This document shows, one piece after another, positions 35,309 through 44,003 of a stretch of 50,646 bases of DNA. A program made the position numbers and the translations under genes. Source of the DNA: Rhodospirillaceae bacterium (lineage in GTDB: Bacteria; Pseudomonadota; Alphaproteobacteria; Rhodospirillales; Casp-alpha2); assembly GCA_002696205.1 (NCBI GenBank), contig NZRL01000206.1:17483-68128 (forward strand), read 5' to 3'. Position 1 is the stretch's first letter. Every line of letters starts with the position of its first letter. The notes under the pieces are model-generated. The model searched no databases. It saw only the letters and a list, made by a program, of their open reading frames with translations, and was not told where the DNA came from.

Positions 35309-36115
35309 ATGGCCCCTGACAACGCCCCAACCGTGCTGCGCGACGACCGCGGCCCGGTTGCCATCCTGACGCTGAACCGGCCCCGCCAGCTGAACGCCCT
35401 GAACCATGCCGTGATCGACGCCCTGACCGGTCACCTCGATACGATCGAGCGGGACGAGGCGATGCGCGCGGTGATCGTCACCGGCGCCGGAAAACGCGCC
35501 TTCAGCGCCGGCGCCGACATCAAGGAGTTCGCCCATTTCGTGGATGCCGGGGTCGAGGTCGCCCTGCGCGAGTTCGTCGCCCGGGGGCAGGCCCTGACCT
35601 CGCGGATCGAGCGGTTTCCCAAACCGATCATCGCCGCGGTCAATGGACTGGCCTTCGGCGGCGGCTGCGAAATCACCGAGGCCATGGCGCTGGCCGTCGC
35701 CGCCGAGACGGCGACCTTCGCCAAGCCGGAGATCAACCTGGGCTTTCCGCCGCCGTTCGGCGGCAGCCAGCGCCTGCCGCGTCTGGTCGGCCGCAAGCGG
35801 GGGATGGAGATGATCCTGACCGGCGATCCGATCAGCGCGCGCGACGCGCTGGACTATGGCCTGGTAAACCGGGTCGTCCCGGCACGCCGGCTGATCGACG
35901 AGGCCGAGAAACTGGCGCACCGGATCATAGAGAAATCGCCGGTCAGCGTCGCCACGAGCCTGGCGGCGGTGACCCGGGGCATTAACCTGAGCATCGACGA
36001 AGGCCTGGCCGTGGAAGCGGCCCAATTCGCCCGCGCCGCCGCGACCCCGGCGGTGCGTGACGGCATCGGGCGCTTTCTCGCCCGGTCGGCCGGGGCCCAG
36101 GAGACATCGTCATGA
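35309..36115 (+). CDS. Enoyl-CoA hydratase/isomerase family protein (crotonase)
   Basis: The 268-aa protein matches the crotonase family: VAILTLNRPRQLNALN, VIVTGAGKRAFSAGADIKEF, VNGLAFGGGCEITEAMALAV, FAKPEINLGF, GGSQRLPRLVG. Both catalytic glutamates of true hydratases are present (E121 in GGGCE and E141 in KPEI), so it should hydrate 2-enoyl-CoAs, although the specific substrate is unknown. GFPPPFGGSQRL has prolines where Gly-rich sequence is usual. AAGGA precedes the ATG. The stop overlaps the start of the DUF1330 gene. Confidence 0.93.
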   Translation: MAPDNAPTVLRDDRGPVAILTLNRPRQLNALNHAVIDALTGHLDTIERDEAMRAVIVTGAGKRAFSAGADIKEFAHFVDAGVEVALREFVARGQALTSRIERFPKPIIAAVNGLAFGGGCEITEAMALAVAAETATFAKPEINLGFPPPFGGSQRLPRLVGRKRGMEMILTGDPISARDALDYGLVNRVVPARRLIDEAEKLAHRIIEKSPVSVATSLAAVTRGINLSIDEGLAVEAAQFARAAATPAVRDGIGRFLARSAGAQETSS

Positions 36116-36561
36116 GCCATACCGCCTTTACCAAGGAGGCCTTCCGCGCGTTTCGCGACGACGACCGCGCGGGCCCCGTCCATATGCTGAACCTGATCAA
36201 GCTGCGGCCACGCGCCGATTACGGAGACGTGCCGCCGGAGACCGACGCCGAGGCGATGCCCCGAACGGGCGCCGAGGCCTATGCCGCCTATGGCCGGGCG
36301 AGCGCCCCGGTCCTGGCGCGACTGGGTGCGCGCATCGTCTGGCGCGGGCGCCTGGAACAGGTGCTGATCGGCCCCGGAGAAGAACACTGGGATGTCTGCT
36401 TCATCGCCGAATACCCGAGCCCCGGCGCCTTCGCCGAAATGGTCTTCGACCCCGGATACCGGGAGGCCATGCGCCACCGTCAGGCGGCGGTCGCGGATTC
36501 GCGGCTGATCCGGCTGGCGCCGCTGACCACCGGGGCGGCGTTCAACGATCCCGACGATTAA
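36112..36561 (+). CDS. DUF1330 family protein
   Basis: The 149-aa protein shows the DUF1330 dimeric alpha-beta barrel pattern: GPVHMLNLIKLRPRADY, EAYAAYGRASAPVLARLGAR, HWDVCFIAEYPSPGAFAEMV, DPGYREAMRHRQAAVADSRL. The exact function is unknown for this family. Its ATG overlaps the hydratase stop by four bases (36112-36115), so the two are translationally coupled and probably act in the same pathway under the divergent LysR regulator. Confidence 0.88.
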   Translation: MSHTAFTKEAFRAFRDDDRAGPVHMLNLIKLRPRADYGDVPPETDAEAMPRTGAEAYAAYGRASAPVLARLGARIVWRGRLEQVLIGPGEEHWDVCFIAEYPSPGAFAEMVFDPGYREAMRHRQAAVADSRLIRLAPLTTGAAFNDPDD

Positions 36562-36678
36562 GCCTTGGCGGGCGCCGATGACGGCACCTCTGGGAGGAAG
36601 CGGAAGGGTCGCGACCCGGCGCCGGTTAGCGGCCCTTCCTGTCGCCGAACCCCGATACCGGCCGGGCCGACAAGCAGG

Positions 36679-37098
36679 TCAGGGACCCGTAAATACCTGA
36701 CCCGACAAGGCCGGATGATAAATCGGTTGGATCACGTTGCCGGCCGGGTCGGTGCAATGGAACGACCGCGCCCCGTCGAAATGATCCGACGGCGCATCCA
36801 ACAGATTGACGCCCTTTTCCTGCATGAACTCGAACCAGGCCTGCAGATCGTCCTTGGTATCGACGATGAAGCCGAAATGATCCATCGGCCGCCTGACAGG
36901 CGCGGCAGGACCGCCGGGCCGCGCCCGGCCGAGCGACAGATTGTCGTTGCCCAAGGTCAGATAAACCAGATTGTCGTTGGCGCGGACCAGAACCTCCATG
37001 CCCAGGATAGTGCGGTAGAAGTCCTCGCAGGCTTCCAGGTCTTCGACGACCAGGGCGAGATGGCGCAGGCCGTTCAGTTTGGGTGGGGTATCGGGCAT
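36679..37098 (-). CDS. VOC (glyoxalase/dioxygenase fold) family protein
   Basis: The 139-aa protein has one vicinal-oxygen-chelate module pair: LNGLRHLALVVEDLEACEDF, YRTILGMEVLVR, LTLGNDNLSLGRA, MDHFGFIVDTKDDLQAWFEF and CTDPAGNVIQPIYHP. The metal-binding His and Glu positions look partly present (H in RHLALVV, H in DHFGF), but the usual C-terminal Glu is not obvious; the NVIQ position lacks it. The substrate is unknown. It is a monocistronic gene 86 bases from the LysR gene. Confidence 0.86.
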   Translation of the reverse strand: MPDTPPKLNGLRHLALVVEDLEACEDFYRTILGMEVLVRANDNLVYLTLGNDNLSLGRARPGGPAAPVRRPMDHFGFIVDTKDDLQAWFEFMQEKGVNLLDAPSDHFDGARSFHCTDPAGNVIQPIYHPALSGQVFTGP

Positions 37099-37184
37099 GG
37101 CGGATGTCTCCTTGGATGATTTGCCGCCAGCTTAGCCGCGGCGGGGACCCCCGCGAAAGGCGCTTCGTCAGCGATCGCGCCGGA

Positions 37185-38105
37185 TCACACCACGAGCGGT
37201 GCGCTCGGGTTCTGGTGTTCCGCCGCTTCGAATTCGCCGACCAGCCATTCGCGGAAGGCGCGGATTTTGGGCCGGTCCTCGGTGCCTTCGACGCAGGCCA
37301 GGTAATAGGCCTGGGGGGCCGGCAGGGCGAAATCGAAGGGCCGAACCAGACGGCCCGCCGCCAGATCGTCGGCGACCATGACGCTGCGCCCCAGCGCCAC
37401 GCCTTCGCCCGCCCGCGCGGCCAGCAGCACCAGATTGGAATGGGTATAGCCGGGGCCCCGTTCCGGATTAACCGTGGTGCAGCCGACGGCGTCCAGCCAA
37501 TGCTTCCAATCCAGCGGCATCTCGTCGTGCAGCAGCGTGTAATGGGCGAGGTCTTCCGGCTTTTCCAACGGCGGGCCGTCGGCCAGCAAGTCGGGCGCGC
37601 AGACGGGAAACAGTTCTTCCGTGCGCAACAGCGTCACCGTCAGCCCCGGCCAGGCGCCTCGGCCATAGCGCACGGCGACATCGACGCCTTCACGCGCCAG
37701 ATCGACCATGCGGTCGTTCATCACCAGACGCACGTCGATTTCCGAATGGGTCTGGCGGAACCGGCCCAGGCGCGGCACCAGCCAGGATTGCGCGAAGGAA
37801 TCCATCGTCGTGACGGTCAGAACCCCTTCCTGGTCCTGACGCTGCACCCGGTTGACCGCCGTGGTCAGGATATCCATGGCTTCGCGGACTTCGGGAAACA
37901 GCAATTGCCCGGCCTCGGTCAGGACCAAGGCGCGGCTGAGGCGCCGGAACAGGGGAAAGCCCAACCAGTCCTCCAACCCCCGGATCTGATGGCTGACCGC
38001 CGCCTGGGTCACGTTCAATTCGTCCGCCGCCTGGGTGAAGGACAGGTGGCGGGCGGCGGCCTCAAAGGCGCGCAGCGCGTTCAGCGGCGGCAGGCGGCGG
38101 GACAT
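37185..38105 (-). CDS. LysR family regulator, GcvA-like (second copy type)
   Basis: The 306-aa protein has the same architecture as the regulator at 34272-35186: RRLPPLNALRAFEAAARHLS, QAADELNVTQAAVSHQIRGL, EDWLGFPLFRR, then an effector domain with TVTTMDSFAQSWLVPRLGRF. It is a paralogue in the GcvA group. It is divergent from the DUF1127 gene across a long AT-rich region (38106-38368), and may regulate it or itself. The effector is unknown. Confidence 0.92.
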   Translation of the reverse strand: MSRRLPPLNALRAFEAAARHLSFTQAADELNVTQAAVSHQIRGLEDWLGFPLFRRLSRALVLTEAGQLLFPEVREAMDILTTAVNRVQRQDQEGVLTVTTMDSFAQSWLVPRLGRFRQTHSEIDVRLVMNDRMVDLAREGVDVAVRYGRGAWPGLTVTLLRTEELFPVCAPDLLADGPPLEKPEDLAHYTLLHDEMPLDWKHWLDAVGCTTVNPERGPGYTHSNLVLLAARAGEGVALGRSVMVADDLAAGRLVRPFDFALPAPQAYYLACVEGTEDRPKIRAFREWLVGEFEAAEHQNPSAPLVV

Positions 38106-38368
38106 GATTGTACCATAACATTAAAATTCCTTATCACTTCGGTGACGATCGAAAAGATTGAATTTTTATCTGATTGAAAAACAATGTTTTTATAATTGTA
38201 TCATGACATATGGATAATTTTTTCTAATCCATAAAGAAGATTTTGTCGTTTGTGAAGGGCCATTGATCCGGCCTATTCAATCCCTGCGCCACGGACGGCG
38301 CGCCTACCGAACCGATCCCTCAACCCCGCCCGCTGAATTTTCCGGGCATTGAAACAAGGACAGGACCA
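38106..38368. promoter_or_regulatory. AT-rich divergent promoter region with imperfect repeats
   Basis: This 263-base gap contrasts sharply with the GC-rich surroundings. GATTGTACCATAACAT (38106-38121) and AATTGTATCATGACAT (38194-38209) match at 13 of 16 bases and lie 88 bases apart. TCACTTCGGTGA (38133-38144) is a perfect palindrome. A perfect TATAAT hexamer is at 38191-38196, without a clear -35. It may hold operators for the LysR protein and the promoter of the DUF1127 gene. Confidence 0.4.
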
Positions 38369-38632
38369 ATGGCCTCGTCATCGACGACCACGCAACCCGC
38401 GGGTCAATTCTCCGGCCGCCCGGGCCTGTTCCCTCTCGGACAGGTCCTCGCTTCATTCACCGTTTCCGCCGTCAAGGCCGTCTTCAATTTCCCGAGCCTT
38501 CTCGTCGAATGGCAGAAACGCGATGAAATGCGTAACCATCTCGCCCAAATGGACGCACGCATGCTCCAGGACATGGGCCTGACCGAGACCGATGTCCGGC
38601 GCGAGATCGAAAAGCCGTTCTGGATTTCCTGA
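38369..38632 (+). CDS. DUF1127 (YjiS-like) small protein
   Basis: The 87-aa protein carries a C-terminal DUF1127 motif: LVEWQKRDEMRNHLAQMDAR, MLQDMGLTETDVRREIEKPF. Here it follows a longer N-terminal region with a hydrophobic stretch (FPLGQVLASFTVSAVKAVFN). DUF1127 proteins are small Arg-rich peptides involved in stress, phosphate or RNA-linked responses in alphaproteobacteria; the specific role is unknown. It has its own AT-rich promoter and a strong terminator (38679-38720), so it is a single-gene transcript. Confidence 0.88.
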   Translation: MASSSTTTQPAGQFSGRPGLFPLGQVLASFTVSAVKAVFNFPSLLVEWQKRDEMRNHLAQMDARMLQDMGLTETDVRREIEKPFWIS

Positions 38633-38678
38633 TCCAGAAGCCTACACTTTCCCTGGCACGAGGCGTGCCATACTAGGG

Positions 38679-38720
38679 CGGAACCGGTCCCGGCGACCGG
38701 TTCCGTCCCTCTTTTGTTTT
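38679..38720 (+). terminator. Intrinsic terminator after the DUF1127 gene
   Basis: CGGAACCGGTC (38679-38689) pairs perfectly with GACCGGTTCCG (38695-38705) around a 5-nt loop, followed by the T-rich TCCCTCTTTTGTTTT. It ends the DUF1127 transcript just before the EamA gene. Confidence 0.9.
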
Positions 38721-38748
38721 ATCGCCGAGCCAGAGCAGGCCCGTACCC

Positions 38749-39708
38749 TTGATCTTCTTCCTCTACGCCGTGACCGTTTTCGCCTGGGGCCTGAGTTGGT
38801 ACGGCGTCCAGTTGCAGTTGGGCGTCGTGGCGCCCGAAGTCTCGGTGTTCTACCGCTTCGCCATCTCGGCGGCGGTGATGTACGCATTCTGCCTGGTGAC
38901 CGGACGGCGCATCGATTTCCGCCCGCGCGACCATCTCTGGGTCGCCGCCCAGGGCGCCTTTCTGTTCGGCACGAACTTCTATCTGGTTTATCTGGGCGCG
39001 CAGTATCTGCCGTCGGGTCTGGTCTCGATCCTGTTTTCCACGGTCATCGTGATGAATGTCGCGGGCGGGGCATTGTTCCTGCACAACCGGTTGGAGCCGC
39101 GAATGATCGTCGGCGCGATTTTCGGAATCGGCGGGATCACCGTGATCTTCTGGCCGGAACTGATGCTGTTCGATATTCATTCGGGCGGCGCCAAGGGCAT
39201 CGTCCTGGTGCTCTGCGGCACGGCCTCGGCGGCGTCGGGGATGTTGATTTCCGCCCTGAACCAGCGCCGGGGCCTGGGCGTGGTCCGCACCAACACCATG
39301 GGCATGGTCTACGGATCGCTGTTCTTTCTGATTTATTGCGTGGCACAGGGCGCCGAATTCCGCATGGAATGGACGGCGACCTATATCGGATCGCTGTTGT
39401 TCCTGTCCGTCGTGTCGACCGTCATCGCCTTCGCGACTTATCTGACCCTGGTCGGGCGCATCGGCCCGGAACGGGCGAGCTATTCCTCGGTCCTGTTTCC
39501 ACTGGTCGCGCTGACCGTGTCGACCTTCATGGAAGGCTTTCAATGGACGGCGGGGGCGGTCGTCGGCGTCGGCTGCGTGCTGATCGGGAACCTGGTCGTT
39601 CTGACGCCGCCGTCCATGGTCGCGCGCCTGCGCGGCAGGACCGCCCCGGCACCCGATATTTCCACCGCCGATCCGGCCCCGGAGATGAACCAACGCCCGC
39701 CCGTATAG
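38749..39708 (+). CDS. DMT/EamA family transporter
   Basis: The 319-aa protein has about ten membrane helices in two EamA repeats (first: FFLYAVTVFAWGLSWYGVQL, EVSVFYRFAISAAVMYAFCL; second: IVLVLCGTASAASGMLISAL). The substrate is unknown; the family exports amino acids and metabolites. The start is TTG at 38749 because the first helix begins there and no earlier ATG is in frame; GAGCAGG lies about ten bases upstream. A 61-base gap leads to the MFS gene on the same strand. Confidence 0.88.
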   Translation: MIFFLYAVTVFAWGLSWYGVQLQLGVVAPEVSVFYRFAISAAVMYAFCLVTGRRIDFRPRDHLWVAAQGAFLFGTNFYLVYLGAQYLPSGLVSILFSTVIVMNVAGGALFLHNRLEPRMIVGAIFGIGGITVIFWPELMLFDIHSGGAKGIVLVLCGTASAASGMLISALNQRRGLGVVRTNTMGMVYGSLFFLIYCVAQGAEFRMEWTATYIGSLLFLSVVSTVIAFATYLTLVGRIGPERASYSSVLFPLVALTVSTFMEGFQWTAGAVVGVGCVLIGNLVVLTPPSMVARLRGRTAPAPDISTADPAPEMNQRPPV

Positions 39709-39769
39709 TTTACCTGCATCGTCGATCAAGCGGCCGCAAAGCGCCGCGCCCTTGGAGAGAGAACCACCC

Positions 39770-41005
39770 ATGTCCGCCAAACGCATCGGCATCGCCGTCT
39801 GGATCGTCGCCTTCGCCGGCTGTCTGATCGCCAGTCTGAACCTGGGCATCCGCACGACCTTCGGCCTGTTCCAGACCGATATCCTGCGGGATCTTTCGAT
39901 CACGCCGGGCGATTTCGGCCTGGCTTTGGCCATCCAGAACCTGATGTGGGGCGTCGCCACGCCCTTCGCCGGGGCCATTGCCGATAAATTCGGCAGCATG
40001 CGGGTGTTGGCCTTGGGCGCCATGCTCTACGCCACGGGGCTTTACGTCATGGGCACGGCGGACGGCCTGATGTCCTTTCACCTCGGCGCCGGGTTCTTGA
40101 TCGGCATCGGCATGAGCGGCACCGGCTTCGGCGTGGTGCTGGGCGCCGTCGGCCGCCGGGTGGCGGTCGAACACCGGTCGCTCGCGCTCGGCATCGCCAG
40201 CGCGGGCGGCTCCTTCGGGCAATTCTACATGGCCCCCGTCGGCCAGGCCCTGATGGAGTCCCAGGGATGGACCGGCGCGCTGGTCTCATTGGCCCTGATC
40301 TGTCTGATCTCGATCCCGCTGGGCTTCCTGATGTCACGCCAACCGCTCGCCGCCGACGCCAAACCGGTGAGCGAACGCCAGACGGCCGGCGGGCCGGGCG
40401 ACCTGACGCTCGGCCAGGCATTGGGCGAGGCCTATGCCCATGTCGGCTTCATCCTGCTGACCCTGGGGTTCTTCGTCTGCGGTTTTCAGGTCGCCTTCAT
40501 CACCGTGCATTTCCCGAAGTACCTGGAAATCCTGAACATCGATCTTCGCATCGCCGCCCTGTCCCTGTCGCTGATCGGGCTGTGCAATATCGTCGGCACC
40601 TTCGTCTGCGGCGCGTTGGGGGGTAAGTTCTCCAAGAAATGGGTGCTGGCCTGGCTCTACTTTCTCCGCTCGCTCTGCATCATCGCCCTTTTGATCGCGC
40701 CCAAGACGGAACTCAATATCCTGCTGTTCGCGGGCGCCATGGGGCTTCTGTGGCTGGGCACGGTGCCGCTGACCTCCGGCCTGGTCGCCCATATGTTCGG
40801 CGTTCGGTATCTGTCCATGCTGTTCGGGATCACCTTCCTCAGCCATCAGGTCGGAAGCTTCCTGGGCGTCTGGCTGGGCGGGTATCTCTATGAGACGACG
40901 GGCAGCTACGATCTGGTCTGGTACGGATCGATCGCTTTGGGCATCGCCGCCGCCGCCCTGCATATCCCGATCGACGAGAAGCGCCCCGCCGCCCAGGCGG
41001 CCTGA
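39770..41005 (+). CDS. Major facilitator superfamily transporter
   Basis: The 411-aa protein has twelve probable helices. The MFS loop motif is GAIADKFGSMRVLALGAMLY; LNLGIRTTFGLFQTDI and FITVHFPKYLEIL resemble the oxalate/formate and monocarboxylate-type (OFA/MCT) MFS proteins. Substrate is unknown; a carboxylate is a reasonable guess. ATG 39770 has GGAGAGAG upstream; an in-frame TTG at 39752 would overlap that ribosome-binding site. Confidence 0.9.
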   Translation: MSAKRIGIAVWIVAFAGCLIASLNLGIRTTFGLFQTDILRDLSITPGDFGLALAIQNLMWGVATPFAGAIADKFGSMRVLALGAMLYATGLYVMGTADGLMSFHLGAGFLIGIGMSGTGFGVVLGAVGRRVAVEHRSLALGIASAGGSFGQFYMAPVGQALMESQGWTGALVSLALICLISIPLGFLMSRQPLAADAKPVSERQTAGGPGDLTLGQALGEAYAHVGFILLTLGFFVCGFQVAFITVHFPKYLEILNIDLRIAALSLSLIGLCNIVGTFVCGALGGKFSKKWVLAWLYFLRSLCIIALLIAPKTELNILLFAGAMGLLWLGTVPLTSGLVAHMFGVRYLSMLFGITFLSHQVGSFLGVWLGGYLYETTGSYDLVWYGSIALGIAAAALHIPIDEKRPAAQAA

Positions 41006-41034
41006 GCCCGAACGGTCTATAAATAAAACCGCGA

Positions 41035-41064
41035 TTGCCGCCCGTTAGGACGCTGTAATATAAA
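41035..41064 (+). promoter_or_regulatory. Candidate sigma-70-type promoter for the first histidine kinase
   Basis: TTGCCG (41035-41040) and TATAAA (41059-41064) with an 18-base spacer lie 58 bases upstream of the kinase start. This is a pattern match only. Confidence 0.3.
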
Positions 41065-41121
41065 GCGCCTTCCGGGAGGCCCCCGCCGGCCCGCTCGCGC
41101 AACCGCACCCGCAGGGCCGTC

Positions 41122-42465
41122 ATGCTGCACATGAGCTCCATCCTGTTTTCCTTCACCGTCATGCAGTTCATCATGGCGGCGGTGCTGATGGTGTTCTGGC
41201 GGGTCCGGACCAAGGCCAACGGCCTGAAGGAAATGGCCTTGGGCGCCGCATTGGGCGGAACCGGTGCCTTGATCGCCGGCTTCGGGACCTACAGTCAGAA
41301 TTTTTATCTCGGCACCGCCGGGGTGTCCTGCTTCGTCTTCACAGCGATGGCTGCGGCGCGGTCGATGGACCGCCTGCAGGGACGGGATCCCAAGCCCGCG
41401 CGCGAAGCCGCGACGGCGACCCTGGCCATCGCGATCATCGGGTATTTCGCGGTGGTCGAACACAGCGTCGCGGGAATTTTCACCACACTGTCCGCCCTTT
41501 ACGCCATCGTCACCGGCATGACGGCGCGGCGTCTGTTGGCGGAAAAGAACCCCGCGCTGAAAAGCGGCTGCCGCATCCTGGGGGTCCTGTTCGCCGTGTT
41601 CGCGGCGCTGCACACCGTCCGCGTCTTCTTCCGGCCGTTCATCGAAGGCGTGCCCGGCCCGGGCGGCCAGATCGTGCCGTTGGATATACTTTATGCCTTC
41701 ATCGGCTTGGCCATCGTCATCGGCTGGTCCCTGGGCCTGCTCTGGACGATCTACAACGCCTCCGAACACCAACTGCGCGCCGCCTATGAAGACCTGGAAC
41801 GGTTTTCCGCCGCCGTCGCCCATGACCTGAAATCGCCGCTGAACGCGGTGATCGGGAATATCGAGGCAGCGACCCACCTTGCCCCCAATCAGCAGCCGGA
41901 AACACGCGACCGGTTCCTCGCCTCCGCCCATGAAGCGGCCCTGCGCATGAACCGGTTCATCAACGATCTGCTGGCCGACGCCCGCACGGGCCACGGCACG
42001 CCGTCCGAAGAGGCAGTCGAGCCCGCGCAATGCCTGCGCGCCGCGCGGGACGGCCTGGCGGCGCAGCTCGAAGCGGTCGCCGCCGAGGTCTCGGTCGGCG
42101 CCCTGCCGCGGGTCACCGCGAACGGGCTACAGCTGACCCGGGTGTTCCAGAACCTGCTCGACAACGCGGTCAAATACCGGTCGCACGACCGGCCGCTTCG
42201 CATCGACGTTTCGGCCCGCCGCGGCGATGACGGGGTCGTGCATATTTCCGTTCGGGACAACGGCACGGGAATCGCCCGGGCCGATCAGGCCCGGGTGTTC
42301 GACCGGTTCGCGCGCGCCGGCAAACAAAGTCTGGTCGAAGGCGACGGCATGGGTCTGGCGGAATGCCGCCGGGTCATCGAAAAGGCGGGCGGCACGATTT
42401 CGGTCGCTTCGGAACTCGGCGACGGCGCGACCTTTACCATCAGCCTGCCCGCCGCCCCGGATTGA
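41122..42465 (+). CDS. Membrane sensor histidine kinase (tandem copy 1)
   Basis: The 447-aa protein has seven or so N-terminal helices (about 5-212), then a HisKA domain with H234 in AVAHDLKSPLNAVIGNIEA. The HATPase domain follows: N box LLDNAVKYRSHDRPL, G1 DNGTGIA, G2 GDGMGLAECRRVIEKAGG and GDGATFTISLPA. No periplasmic sensor domain is present, so the membrane part probably does the sensing. No response regulator gene is nearby, so it is an orphan kinase. It is closely related along its whole length to the next gene; the phospho-His has the same residue number in both. Confidence 0.92.
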   Translation: MLHMSSILFSFTVMQFIMAAVLMVFWRVRTKANGLKEMALGAALGGTGALIAGFGTYSQNFYLGTAGVSCFVFTAMAAARSMDRLQGRDPKPAREAATATLAIAIIGYFAVVEHSVAGIFTTLSALYAIVTGMTARRLLAEKNPALKSGCRILGVLFAVFAALHTVRVFFRPFIEGVPGPGGQIVPLDILYAFIGLAIVIGWSLGLLWTIYNASEHQLRAAYEDLERFSAAVAHDLKSPLNAVIGNIEAATHLAPNQQPETRDRFLASAHEAALRMNRFINDLLADARTGHGTPSEEAVEPAQCLRAARDGLAAQLEAVAAEVSVGALPRVTANGLQLTRVFQNLLDNAVKYRSHDRPLRIDVSARRGDDGVVHISVRDNGTGIARADQARVFDRFARAGKQSLVEGDGMGLAECRRVIEKAGGTISVASELGDGATFTISLPAAPD

Positions 42466-42482
42466 GAAATCGCCCGGCAGGG

Positions 42483-42503
42483 TATCGGATCGTCAGTTGA
42501 GCG
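42483..42503. repeat. 21-bp repeat: remnant of the quinone oxidoreductase 3' end
   Basis: The 21 bases at 42483-42503 are identical to 43994-44014. Both lie at the same distance after a kinase stop codon. The second copy includes the last three codons and the stop of the quinone oxidoreductase gene (minus strand, stop at 44004-44006). The first copy is therefore a fragment of that gene's end left by tandem duplication. Wider similarity covers about 45 bases after each stop. The remaining spacer to 42635 shows no gene. Confidence 0.8.
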
Positions 42504-42635
42504 CCCCGCCCTCGCCCCCCGCCCCCATGCCGCAGCCGGCATGACGGCATGACGGCAGGGCGTCGCGCCGAAATTCTCCGGACGCCTCAAGCAAACAATT
42601 GCCGGGGTCCGTTCCAGCAAGTATTGACTTTGTTC

Positions 42636-43976
42636 ATGTTCGACACCTCGTCCTTGCTGTTCTCGCTGTTCGTCGTCAAAGGCACGATGGCGCTGATCCT
42701 GCTGTTGTTCCGGGTGACGCGTTTCCGGGCCAACGGCCTGCCCGAAATGACCGGCGCCATGACATTGGGCGCCGTTTGGGCCTTTGCCGGGATTATCGTC
42801 GTCGACAGATCGAATCATGTGATGGCGATTGGGCCGCTTACGCTGATCTGCGCCGCCGACATGTTCGCCGCCCGCGCCATGCGCCGCCTGCAGGAGCTAC
42901 CGTTCCGGTGGCGGACCGAAGTATCGCTGCTTGCCGTTTGTATCCTTGGGATCGCCTATTTCAGCGCGATCGAGCAATCCTTGTCATTCAGTCTGGCCGT
43001 AACTTCCGTCGCCTCGGCAACCTTTTGCGGTCTCGCGGCCTACGACCTGCTATCCGAAAAACGCGAGGGCCTGCAGACGGGTTGCCGCATTCTGGGCGGC
43101 TTGTTCGGGTTCTGGGCCCTGTTCCACCTGGTCCTGGTGTTCACGCGCCCGCTCTATGGCTCGGGAGCCGAGCTCGTCGAGCAGATCATCACCGTGGACC
43201 ACCTTGTGCTGTTCTTGAACAACATCCTGGCGATCAGCTGGAGCCTCGGCTTCCTTTGGACCTCCTACAGCAACGCGCAGTTCCGGTTTCGCGCCGCCTA
43301 TGAGGAATTGAACCGATTTACCGGCGCCGTCGCCCATGACCTGCGCTCGCCGCTAAACGCGGTCATCGGCAACATCGAGGCGGTGACCCACGGCGGGGGT
43401 GCCGCCATCCCCGAAACGCAGCGCAGGTTTCTGGATTCAGCCCACGAAGCGGCGTTGCGCATGAACCGGTTCATCAACGATCTTCTGGCCGACGCCCGGT
43501 CGGGCGAAACCGGCACGGAGGTCCAGGTCGCGGACGCCACCTCCTGTTTCCGCGAAGCGGCCGCCGGCCTCAATGCCCAGATAGAGGCGGTCGCCGCCTC
43601 GGTCCAGGTCGCCGATCTGCCGGCGGTGTCGAGTAACAGCCTGCAGTTGACGCGGGTGTTCCACAATCTGTTGGACAACGCCATCAAGTACCGCGCCCAC
43701 GACCGGGACCTAACGATCGACGTTTCGGCCGGACGCCAGGACGGCATGGTGCATATCGCGTTCCGCGACAACGGCGTCGGCATCGCCAAGGCCGATCAGG
43801 CCCGCGTGTTCGAGCGCTTCGCCCGTGCCGGAAAGCAAAGCCTGGTCGAAGGCGACGGCATGGGATTGGCGGAATGCCGCCGGATCGTCGAAAAAGCGGG
43901 CGGCGCGATCGCCGTGTCCTCGGACCTGGGCGACGGCGCGACCTTCACCGTCAGCCTGCCCGCCGCCCCGGAGTGA
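42636..43976 (+). CDS. Membrane sensor histidine kinase (tandem copy 2)
   Basis: The 446-aa protein parallels copy 1 from start to end: membrane part (MFDTSSLLFSLFVVKGTMAL, about seven helices to 212), HisKA H234 in AVAHDLRSPLNAVIGNIEA, then the HATPase motifs LLDNAIKYRAHD, DNGVGIAKADQARVFERFAR, EGDGMGLAECRRIVEKAGGA and GDGATFTVSLPA. The catalytic parts are much more alike than the membrane parts, which suggests the two copies have diverged in signal. I chose ATG 42636 by alignment to copy 1; the open frame runs further upstream to 42549. It is convergent with the quinone oxidoreductase gene. Confidence 0.92.
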   Translation: MFDTSSLLFSLFVVKGTMALILLLFRVTRFRANGLPEMTGAMTLGAVWAFAGIIVVDRSNHVMAIGPLTLICAADMFAARAMRRLQELPFRWRTEVSLLAVCILGIAYFSAIEQSLSFSLAVTSVASATFCGLAAYDLLSEKREGLQTGCRILGGLFGFWALFHLVLVFTRPLYGSGAELVEQIITVDHLVLFLNNILAISWSLGFLWTSYSNAQFRFRAAYEELNRFTGAVAHDLRSPLNAVIGNIEAVTHGGGAAIPETQRRFLDSAHEAALRMNRFINDLLADARSGETGTEVQVADATSCFREAAAGLNAQIEAVAASVQVADLPAVSSNSLQLTRVFHNLLDNAIKYRAHDRDLTIDVSAGRQDGMVHIAFRDNGVGIAKADQARVFERFARAGKQSLVEGDGMGLAECRRIVEKAGGAIAVSSDLGDGATFTVSLPAAPE

Positions 43977-44003
43977 GGAACGGCCCGGCAGATTATCGGA
44001 TCG

